A stretch of 10,677 bases of DNA from Deltaproteobacteria bacterium (GTDB taxonomy: Bacteria; Desulfobacterota; GWC2-55-46; S146-70): NCBI GenBank assembly GCA_015492395.1, contig WGFD01000097.1, positions 1 to 10,677 on the forward strand, read 5' to 3'. Numbering within the stretch: position 1 is the first letter of the stretch; each line of letters begins with the position of its first letter. The notes under the pieces were generated by a model. It was not told the origin of the DNA and made no database searches. It saw only the letters and a program-made list of their open reading frames with translations. Of this stretch, positions 1 to 5,904 are shown one piece after another. A program made the position numbers and the translations under genes.

Positions 1-93
1 CTTACTGACACCGCTCTCCTTCTTTGTTACGAGAAAGAGATCTTCGACCTTCTCCCTTTCTTTGATATCCTTTAAGAATCTTCTCTTACGCAT
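1..93 (-). CDS. YhaM-like 3'-5' exoribonuclease, N-terminal fragment
   Basis: This is a partial gene: only the first 31 codons lie in the window and the rest runs off the left edge. The visible peptide begins MRKRRFLKDI and continues KEREKVEDLFLVTKKE. This matches the start of the OB-fold (tRNA-anti type) domain of YhaM/CBF1-type proteins, which usually opens with a 'F(V/I)KDLKEGDKV..xFLV' pattern. Full-length members carry a C-terminal HD domain and trim RNA or single-stranded DNA from the 3' end in the cytoplasm. The start is firm: the ATG at 93-91 is preceded in frame by a TGA a few codons upstream, with no other start between. There is no recognisable Shine-Dalgarno sequence; an A-rich stretch precedes the ATG. 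A hairpin with a T-run ends about 24 bp before the start, so the gene may be attenuated. The family call rests on one short motif; the HD domain cannot be checked here. Confidence 0.75.
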   Translation of the reverse strand, partial: MRKRRFLKDIKEREKVEDLFLVTKKESGVSK

Positions 94-116
94 ATTTTTT
101 TTGATTCACTGTCTGT

Positions 117-160
117 AAAAAGGCATTGAAGCTCCCCGCAGCAAGCTGCGGGGAATGCCT
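117..160 (-). terminator. Strong hairpin followed by T5; possible terminator or attenuator, REP-like palindrome
   Basis: The inner stem is a perfect 9-10 bp palindrome (TCCCCGCAGC at 133-142 against GCTGCGGGGA at 145-154). An outer 7-bp arm extends it: AGGCATT at 121-127 pairs with AATGCCT at 154-160, leaving a short bulge at about 128-133. Read on the minus strand, the hairpin runs directly into TTTTT (121 down to 117), the layout of a Rho-independent terminator. There is no T-run on the plus side, so it is directional. It would end transcripts coming from resB or from the promoter at 282-309 before they reach the exoribonuclease gene. The CCCCGCAG/CTGCGGGG core also looks like a dispersed REP-type palindrome of the kind I recall from related genomes. 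Confidence 0.6.
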
Positions 161-164
161 GCTT

Positions 165-200
165 GTCAATCTTGGCAGACAGGTCAATCCCGGCAGACGG
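165..200. repeat. Two tandem copies of an 18-bp repeat
   Basis: GTCAATCTTGGCAGACAG (165-182) is followed directly by GTCAATCCCGGCAGACGG (183-200). The two copies match at 15 of 18 positions and all three differences are transitions. There is no third copy. The repeat lies next to the palindrome at 121-160 and may belong to the same intergenic repeat element. Confidence 0.7.
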
Positions 201-281
201 CAGGCAGCCGCTCGCGATGCATGTTCATAAGCTCCATGCAGCAAGCCGTTGAGAGTGCGCTCCGCATCCATTTCCGAATAT

Positions 282-309
282 ATTATAACGTAAATAGAGA
301 AAATGTATA
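282..309 (-). promoter_or_regulatory. Candidate sigma-70 promoter upstream of the exoribonuclease gene
   Basis: On the minus strand there is a perfect -10 box TATAAT (287-282). It lies 16 bp downstream of TATACA (309-304), which matches 4 of 6 bases of the -35 consensus, in an AT-rich surround. Transcription would start near 275 and give a leader of about 180 nt before the ATG at 93. That leader would contain the tandem repeat and the T-tailed hairpin. This is inferred from sequence only. Confidence 0.4.
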
Positions 310-357
310 TACTGTTTTTTAACTCCCATATGCAGCAAGTCAATATTGCCCTCTGAA

Positions 358-379
358 GACCGACGGGAGGCCGCCGGTC
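358..379 (-). terminator. Hairpin after resB without a T-run
   Basis: GACCGACGG (358-366) pairs with CCGCCGGTC (371-379) around a GAGG loop, with one A-C mismatch in nine pairs. It begins about 35 nt past the resB stop on the minus strand. The sequence after it (TTCAGAGG) has no T-run, so it may be a processing or 3'-protecting hairpin rather than an intrinsic terminator. Confidence 0.35.
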
Positions 380-414
380 GCGGGGGTGGTCTGAAAGGTA
401 CACACTTGCCAATA

Positions 415-1446
415 TCAGGCAGGCCTTCTCATAAGTTCTACATGCCTCCCCCTAAAAAAGAGCGAGAGGATCATACCTAGAGTAAGCACTGTTGAACCGG
501 CTATTATGAACCATATCCCTGGGTCTTTGTAGATATTGATTATAGCATAACTGCTTACAATATGGTCTCTTAGGCTTATGGTATGGTCGTCCACTCTTAT
601 ACTGGCTCCGATTGATAGTGGGAGCCAACCGCTGCTGCCGGTGGAGCTGAGCACCTCCACGTGCGGATTCCTGTACATGTTGGATCTGGAATATGGCAAC
701 CCTCTGTAATCTATGGCAAAGTCCGGTATGATTCTCCCAAGCATAAACCGCTGCTTCCCGTCCGGAGTCCCGAAGCCCTGGCCGAAGTCGACCTTGACGT
801 CTCTTTTGTCAATCTCGATACGGACGCCTGTTACAGTATTGCCGTGGTTGACATGGTAGAATGCAGTACCCTTATAGATTAACGGTCCGTTGATCGTAAT
901 GGATTTGCTTGCGACCTCACTATCTCCATAGAGGAGGGTAACCTTTGTCTCGATACTATTCAGTTCTCCGTTTTCTGAGATCTCTGTATCCACCCCGTCC
1001 AGACGGAGGAGCAACCCGTCGTGGTATGGAACAGGCATATTCTTCCCTTCGACCAGTAGATTCCCCTGGCTTCTGAAGCCGTATACGCTGCCTATGAGGT
1101 GTCCGAGGAGTGCTATCAAAAAGCCTATATGTACCAATTGAGGTGAGATGGTATGCCATGGCCTCCTAGTGAGCACTATCGTTATAATCCTGTCGGCGGT
1201 GCAGGCTGCGGTATTTAAGGCAAAGATGAAGATCAGGAAGATGAGTATATATATCCACAGACTCAGGTTCATATTGGTGAGACCGGATGAGACAAGCCAC
1301 TGAAAGAGTATTGTATGGTCCAGTTTCTGGAATGCCTGCGGATTATTGATAGTGACTATAGAACCCCATACTGCATTCAGACATATGAGCATGCTAAGGA
1401 CTATTGTGAGTCTTGTCGATATAAAGAAGTGCCATAGAGTCTTCAT
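415..1446 (-). CDS. resB: ResB-like cytochrome c biogenesis protein (System II)
   Basis: ResB/Ccs1 works with ResC/CcsA in the inner membrane to carry haem outward and attach it to apocytochromes c. The 343-residue protein has the family layout. TM1 (about 12-30) follows the FFISTRLTIVLS motif, TM2 is at about 62-82 and TM3 at about 104-124, the last carrying H106 and H116. A large extracytoplasmic domain (about 125-305) follows, then TM4 (about 310-331) after the conserved KDPG turn (308-310), close to the usual 'DPGxxxxxxG' signature. It is shorter than many Gram-positive and cyanobacterial ResB proteins but normal for short deltaproteobacterial ones. It lies 25 bp downstream of the polyamine fusion gene and is probably co-transcribed with it. 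No Shine-Dalgarno sequence precedes the ATG. The partner ccsA/resC is not beside it; the next gene is an RNase. The family is clear; whether this copy acts in haem delivery or is a ResB-like paralogue cannot be told. Confidence 0.88.
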   Translation of the reverse strand: MKTLWHFFISTRLTIVLSMLICLNAVWGSIVTINNPQAFQKLDHTILFQWLVSSGLTNMNLSLWIYILIFLIFIFALNTAACTADRIITIVLTRRPWHTISPQLVHIGFLIALLGHLIGSVYGFRSQGNLLVEGKNMPVPYHDGLLLRLDGVDTEISENGELNSIETKVTLLYGDSEVASKSITINGPLIYKGTAFYHVNHGNTVTGVRIEIDKRDVKVDFGQGFGTPDGKQRFMLGRIIPDFAIDYRGLPYSRSNMYRNPHVEVLSSTGSSGWLPLSIGASIRVDDHTISLRDHIVSSYAIINIYKDPGIWFIIAGSTVLTLGMILSLFFRGRHVELMRRPA

Positions 1447-1471
1447 TTGAAGCTGATTAGAGTAGTGGTGT

Positions 1472-2545
1472 TCATTCGACCCGCGCCTTTGCGAATACCC
1501 AATTTTCGCAAAAAGAGGGGATAAAGGAGTGTATAAACTCTACATCTTCGAAGTGTCCCGGTAGTATCCTGTGCAGTAAATCATAGGTCTCACTGTCGAA
1601 CTCCGAGCAGCATTGCATAGTAACCATGCCTCCGCGTTTAAGGTTCTTTCTTATCTTCGATGAGAGGTCATTCAGATATGTCTCCCGGTCGGTCTTGATA
1701 AATGCCTCCGGGTGCATAGTCAGATCGTATATAATAGCATCGAATGAGTGGGTCTCTTCCAAGAACCGGCCGGCATCTCCGATTATCACCTTTACCCTGG
1801 GATCGTCGAAGGCCCCCTTGCAGATGTTCGGCAGGTATTTCTTGGATATATCGATCACCTCTTTATCGATGTCTACCAGTACTACTTTTTTGGGATCATA
1901 CTTCAGCAATTCCTGCAGCACGCCTCCGTCTCCTCCACCCAGGATGGCGACTTCATCTATATCCGACTGTTCCCTGATGAGTGGAGAGACCAGGTTGGCG
2001 TTGTACTTGTATGCGTCCTTTTCGGCGATCTGGAGGTCCTTGTCGAGAAAGAGCATGCGCCCGAAGCTGTCGTTCTCAATGATATCAACCATCTGATAGT
2101 CGGTCATCTTGCTCAGGATCTTAGTCTTTACCTGGTACCTAGCCTCTATGGGGGATGTTGAAGAGCTCGCAATCCAATTTGAGTCCTTTACCTCGAGTGG
2201 GTTTCCCCTGGAAACCTCTACCGATTTCACAATCTTTGGGCCGAAAGCCTCTTTCAGGTAGTCCAATAGTTTCATCGCTCCTCTGGCTGCGGTGGAGCAT
2301 ATGAATATGTCCAGAGATGCATGGCTGGCCTCCGGATAGGTATGGATGGCTATATGAGATTCGCCGATGATAGCGATGGAGGTCACGCCTATAGGATCGA
2401 ACTGATAGCTCTCGATCTTCTTTAGTGTGAGGCCGCACTCGACTATGCCATGGACCAGGGTTTCTTCAATGGCCGCCGGGTCATTCAAGATGTCCTTGGA
2501 ACAGTATATGAATTCCGTCAAAAACTGTGCTCCGGAAGGTTTCAT
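1472..2545 (-). CDS. Fused AdoMet decarboxylase / spermine-synthase-like aminopropyltransferase
   Basis: A 357-residue bifunctional polyamine enzyme. Residues 1-115 form a class 1B SpeD proenzyme. The self-cleavage site is GESH (61-64), giving pyruvoyl at Ser63, and His68 and Cys83 sit at the same positions as in Thermotoga maritima SpeD. Ser55 of that enzyme is Thr here. Residues about 135-357 form an aminopropyltransferase: GGGDGG (203-208, Asp206), the acidic VDID (224-227), GDA (256-258), the catalytic Asp274 in YDLTMHP, and IPSFCENWVF (342-351) with Glu347. The usual SpeE motifs YHEML and DSTDP and the C-terminal YPSGxW are absent; instead the landmarks resemble eukaryotic spermine synthase. 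The fusion should decarboxylate AdoMet and use the product to add aminopropyl groups to a diamine or triamine. Which polyamine it makes is unknown. No ornithine or arginine decarboxylase is in the window. It leads an apparent two-gene unit with resB, and its start lacks a Shine-Dalgarno sequence. Confidence 0.92.
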   Translation of the reverse strand: MKPSGAQFLTEFIYCSKDILNDPAAIEETLVHGIVECGLTLKKIESYQFDPIGVTSIAIIGESHIAIHTYPEASHASLDIFICSTAARGAMKLLDYLKEAFGPKIVKSVEVSRGNPLEVKDSNWIASSSTSPIEARYQVKTKILSKMTDYQMVDIIENDSFGRMLFLDKDLQIAEKDAYKYNANLVSPLIREQSDIDEVAILGGGDGGVLQELLKYDPKKVVLVDIDKEVIDISKKYLPNICKGAFDDPRVKVIIGDAGRFLEETHSFDAIIYDLTMHPEAFIKTDRETYLNDLSSKIRKNLKRGGMVTMQCCSEFDSETYDLLHRILPGHFEDVEFIHSFIPSFCENWVFAKARVE

Positions 2546-2592
2546 GGCGCAGTCACCGGTCCATAGTCTTTTAGATTAAATACAAACCCTAT

Positions 2593-2620
2593 ATTCTATT
2601 TAAAAAGTAATGAAAAGCAA
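2593..2620 (-). promoter_or_regulatory. Candidate sigma-70 promoter of the polyamine-resB unit
   Basis: On the minus strand TTGCTT (2620-2615) is followed after 16 bp by TAGAAT (2598-2593), which matches 5 of 6 bases of the -10 consensus. The start of transcription would be near 2586, giving a leader of about 40 nt before the fusion gene. The divergent glnE gene begins at 2681, so both promoters share this 135-bp gap. For glnE only a weak -10-like TATAGA (2664-2669) is seen, with no good -35. Confidence 0.45.
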
Positions 2621-2680
2621 GGAAAAAATAGCTATAGTGCTTCGATCTACTTCCCGAATACATTATAGATTGCGCCACCC

Positions 2681-5600
2681 ATGGCAAAAGTAGTATACCT
2701 TTTTATTATGGAGGATATATCTTTAAGTGGATTCAGTGATGTGTCGAGGGCCGCGCATAATATAAGATTACTGAAGGATTCCACCCTAGCTGCAGGTATA
2801 GAGAGGATTGTTGCGCTGGCAATGGAGACGCCGTCTCCGGATGATGCCCTCAATAACCTGGAGAGGATAGCACCCCACATGACGGAGGAGTATGCGAAGC
2901 TCCTTTTGGAAGGGGAAGGGATGGGGGTGGTTTTGAATATGTGCGCGTCTTCTAATATATTGCCGCTCTATATAAGCAGGTCTCCAGACTGTCTGAGGGA
3001 ACTCTTCAAAGACGGTTCCATGTTCATGAGGAAGGGAAGGAATATCTTTCTGCGCGAGATCCTGGAGGGGATAGACGACGAAGAGGATATCGACTCTGTT
3101 GAAAAGGGGCTCAGGCTGTACGGCCGGAAAGAGTGTGTGAGGATAGGCGGCAGAAGTCTTTCAGGTCTCGCACCGATGCAGGAGACTGCAGAAGAGCTGG
3201 CCGACCTTGCCAGCGCATCTCTTGAAGTCGCCTACCGGTCTTCGAGGAAGGTATTGGAGAAGGAATATGGGACTCCGTACTGTGCCGGCGGCGAGGGGAG
3301 AAGGGAGGCGGAGTTTGTTGTTGTGGGGATGGGAAAGCTTGGTGGGAGGGAACTGAACTTCTCTTCCGATATAGATATCATCTACATAACCTCTTCCAGT
3401 GACGGCGAGACATCGGGAGGGATGGTTAAAAGGGGCAAAGGGATAGACCTTCACACATACTTCGTAAAGTTGGCGGAGATGATTACCGGACTGTTGAATA
3501 ATATTACCGAAGAAGGGTTGGTATTCAGGGTTGATCTCGACCTCCGCCCTGAAGGAAAGAACGGGGATATCGTGAATTCCATAAGGAGTGCCGAGATATA
3601 CTATGAGTCATGGGGACAGACGTGGGAGAGGGCGGCCATGATAAAGGCTCGCCCTGTTGCCGGAAGTACGGCGCTTGGCGCCAGATTTATGAAGATGATA
3701 GAACCCTTCGTATACAGAAGATACCTTGATTTCACCGCCATTGAAGAGATAAAGGCGATGAAGGAGAAGATCGATCTGAGCCTTCTCCGGCGGCCAAGGG
3801 ACAGGATAGATGTTAAGCTTGGCGTCGGTGGAATAAGGGAGATAGAGTTTTTCGTGCAGGCCCTGCAACTCATATACGGTGGCAAGGATATAAGTGTGCG
3901 GGAGGAAAATACCCTTTCCGCTCTGGAGAGACTCATGGATAGAGGCTATATAAGCCGGGGTGATTCGGACTCTCTCAGGGAGAGTTATGTCTTTCTCAGG
4001 GATCTCGAACACCGGATCCAGATGATCGAAGGAAGGCAGGCCCATGTGATTCCGCCGGATAAGACGGATCAGCGGAGGATAGCAAGGGCGATGAATCTGG
4101 TCGAGGGGGGCGGGGTGACTACCGTTGCAGGATTTTGGAAGGCGGTAAGAAGACATATGGAGAGAGTTCATAAGATATACGGATCCTTGTTTTACAGCCC
4201 TTCCAGGGTGGATATTGAAAAGGAACCCCCGGTCGAGGTCTTGGGACTCTTCTCCCCGGAGATATCCAGGGGAGAAGGTGTCAGGGCGATATCATCCATG
4301 GGCTTTGAAGATCCCGAGGATGCCTGGAAGAGGTTTCAGGCGCTGAAGGACGGCCCCCCATTCGCACACCTCCCTTCGAAGGCACGGTTGCTGTTGGACA
4401 AACTCGGACCGGCCATATTCTTGCGTATCCTGTCGTCGTCAAACCGTGATATGGCACTCGGATACACGGAAGCATTCATGGCCGCAATAGGTGCGAAGTA
4501 TGAATTTTACGCCCTCCTGGCCGAGAATAGCAAGGTCATAGAACTGCTGGTCAGGATATTCAGTGCCAGTGCATTTCTCTCCAGATTCCTGGTAGAGCAT
4601 CCCGAGAATATAGAGTTACTCCTCTCTGCCGAACTCAACCGCCCCGTTAAGACGAGAGATGAACTGTATCTGGAGCTTGAAGATCTCCTGGAAGGTGCGG
4701 AAGACTATGAGGCCAGGCTTAATGCCATGAGGCGCTTCCGGAACAATGAGGTTATGCGCATAGGTGTAAATGATATCTTCGGCGCGATAGATCCACTAAC
4801 TGCCTCAAGTCAATTGACCTGCCTTGCCGATATAACGTTGAAGCATGCTTACGAGATTGCCATGAAGGACCTCTCCATGCTGTATGGAGCGCCGAAGGAG
4901 GCGAGGTTCTCGATTTTTGGTCTGGGGAAGCTCGGGGGAGAAGAGCTCCTCTACTCATCCGACCTTGATATAATCTTTGTCTGTTCGGCTTCCGGGGGTA
5001 CGGGTGGGGCGAAGATGGTATCCGGGCCGGAGTTTTTCGCTAAACTGGGCCAGCGGATCATCAGTATCCTTTCCATGATGACCAGGGAGGGGGTGGTCTT
5101 CAAGATAGATACGCGCCTCAGGCCTTCAGGCAGCGCAGGACCGCTTGTTGTAACCGGTGATTCGTTGCTCCGCTACTACAGGGAGACTGCCGCCGTATGG
5201 GAGCGCCAGGCGATGATCAAGGCGCGTTTCGTATGCGGAGACCACGATTTCGGTCACGAGGTATTCCGGGACTTGCAGAGTGTAATATATTCGAAGAGAA
5301 TGACCGATAGTGATATGGAAGAACTCTACCGTATGAGGCAGAGAATAGAGACCGAGATAGCAAAAGAAGGACCTTCGAAGTACAACGTCAAGACGGGAAA
5401 AGGCGGTCTCGTCGACGTAGAATTTCTTACCCAGACACTGCAGCTTATATACGGAAAGGACGTGCCGTCCATCAGAAAGGCCAACACACTTATGGCCCTG
5501 GAGGCGCTGAATAACGCAGGGTATATCGCAGATGGGGATTACGAGGTATTGAAAAGGGCGTATGAGTTCTACAGGCTGATAGAGAACAGGTTACGAATAG

Positions 5601-5815
5601 TTCAGGACCGTCCAGAAGGCAATCTGCTGTTGGGGTCTAAGGAGCTCTTAAACCTGGCCGGGCAACTGGGGTATAGAGGGCCGTCCCGGGATATGGAACT
5701 TGTGAAGGACTACGCGGATATGGCTGAAAGAGTAAGGAGATTATACCTGAAGGTAATTAAAGAGTGCCGTACCGCCAACTCACCCGGGGCTGGAGGGGAC
5801 TGTGATTCTTCATAG
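2681..5815 (+). CDS. glnE: Bifunctional glutamine synthetase adenylyltransferase/deadenylylase
   Basis: GlnE attaches AMP to, and removes it from, the conserved tyrosine of glutamine synthetase in response to PII protein and glutamine, so it sets nitrogen assimilation. All 1044 residues show the two-fold family layout. The N-terminal deadenylylase nucleotidyltransferase site is GMGKLGGRELNFSSDIDI (216-233, metal ligands Asp230/Asp232) plus DLDLRPEG (285-292). The C-terminal adenylyltransferase site is GLGKLGGEELLYSSDLDI (747-764, Asp761/Asp763) plus DTRLRPSG (810-817). Each is followed by a PII-uridylyltransferase-like helical domain, marked by GVGGIREIEF (381-390) and GKGGLVDVEF (906-915). 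E. coli GlnE is about 946 residues, so this one is long. The start is uncertain: ATG 2681 and ATG 2708 both lack a Shine-Dalgarno sequence, and the second would sit better behind the weak -10 at 2664. No glnA or glnB is nearby. Confidence 0.96.
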   Translation: MAKVVYLFIMEDISLSGFSDVSRAAHNIRLLKDSTLAAGIERIVALAMETPSPDDALNNLERIAPHMTEEYAKLLLEGEGMGVVLNMCASSNILPLYISRSPDCLRELFKDGSMFMRKGRNIFLREILEGIDDEEDIDSVEKGLRLYGRKECVRIGGRSLSGLAPMQETAEELADLASASLEVAYRSSRKVLEKEYGTPYCAGGEGRREAEFVVVGMGKLGGRELNFSSDIDIIYITSSSDGETSGGMVKRGKGIDLHTYFVKLAEMITGLLNNITEEGLVFRVDLDLRPEGKNGDIVNSIRSAEIYYESWGQTWERAAMIKARPVAGSTALGARFMKMIEPFVYRRYLDFTAIEEIKAMKEKIDLSLLRRPRDRIDVKLGVGGIREIEFFVQALQLIYGGKDISVREENTLSALERLMDRGYISRGDSDSLRESYVFLRDLEHRIQMIEGRQAHVIPPDKTDQRRIARAMNLVEGGGVTTVAGFWKAVRRHMERVHKIYGSLFYSPSRVDIEKEPPVEVLGLFSPEISRGEGVRAISSMGFEDPEDAWKRFQALKDGPPFAHLPSKARLLLDKLGPAIFLRILSSSNRDMALGYTEAFMAAIGAKYEFYALLAENSKVIELLVRIFSASAFLSRFLVEHPENIELLLSAELNRPVKTRDELYLELEDLLEGAEDYEARLNAMRRFRNNEVMRIGVNDIFGAIDPLTASSQLTCLADITLKHAYEIAMKDLSMLYGAPKEARFSIFGLGKLGGEELLYSSDLDIIFVCSASGGTGGAKMVSGPEFFAKLGQRIISILSMMTREGVVFKIDTRLRPSGSAGPLVVTGDSLLRYYRETAAVWERQAMIKARFVCGDHDFGHEVFRDLQSVIYSKRMTDSDMEELYRMRQRIETEIAKEGPSKYNVKTGKGGLVDVEFLTQTLQLIYGKDVPSIRKANTLMALEALNNAGYIADGDYEVLKRAYEFYRLIENRLRIVQDRPEGNLLLGSKELLNLAGQLGYRGPSRDMELVKDYADMAERVRRLYLKVIKECRTANSPGAGGDCDSS

Positions 5816-5852
5816 TAAGGAGGTAATGCCGGGCAACCGCGTTGATTGGTAG
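5816..5852 (+). other. Orphan strong ribosome-binding site with an 8-codon mini-ORF
   Basis: TAAGGAGGT directly follows the glnE stop and is nearly the full anti-Shine-Dalgarno complement. The only ATG behind it (5826) is very close and opens an 8-codon frame, MPGNRVDW, ending at TAG 5850-5852. A second 8-codon frame, MRTKEDGV (5877-5903), ends just before the likely start of the next gene at 5905. Either could serve as a translated leader or be chance; no gene of normal length uses this site. Confidence 0.35.
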
Positions 5853-5904
5853 ATTGGTCGGTAGCGGTCTTTGCATATGAGAACCAAAGAGGATGGCGTA
5901 TAAA

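Larger units (their letters stand above)
94..414. other. 321-bp intergenic region with repeats, promoter and hairpins
   Basis: This stretch separates the ResB-like gene from the exoribonuclease gene, both on the minus strand, and holds no convincing coding sequence. From right to left (minus-strand direction) it holds a hairpin just after the resB stop (358-379), a promoter-like pair (282-309), three degenerate copies of a GCAGCAAG-centred motif (about 129-148, 229-248 and 321-341), an 18-bp tandem repeat (165-200) and a strong palindrome with a T-run (117-160). A 108-codon open frame crosses it on the minus strand but runs through the repeats and resembles no family. Confidence 0.7.

Noticed and set aside
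165..200. Two repeats considered as a CRISPR fragment
   Set aside because: The copies abut with no spacer and there are only two.
86..412. 108-codon minus-strand open frame between resB and the exoribonuclease gene
   Set aside because: It runs through the palindrome and the tandem repeats, resembles no family, and its end overlaps the well-supported exoribonuclease start in another frame.
1626..2161. Plus-strand open frames of 77-156 codons
   Set aside because: They lie opposite the polyamine fusion gene, whose catalytic motifs fix the true frame; low-complexity shadow peptides.
3601..4171. Minus-strand open frames of 111 and 187 codons
   Set aside because: They lie opposite glnE and have no recognisable domain; antisense shadows.
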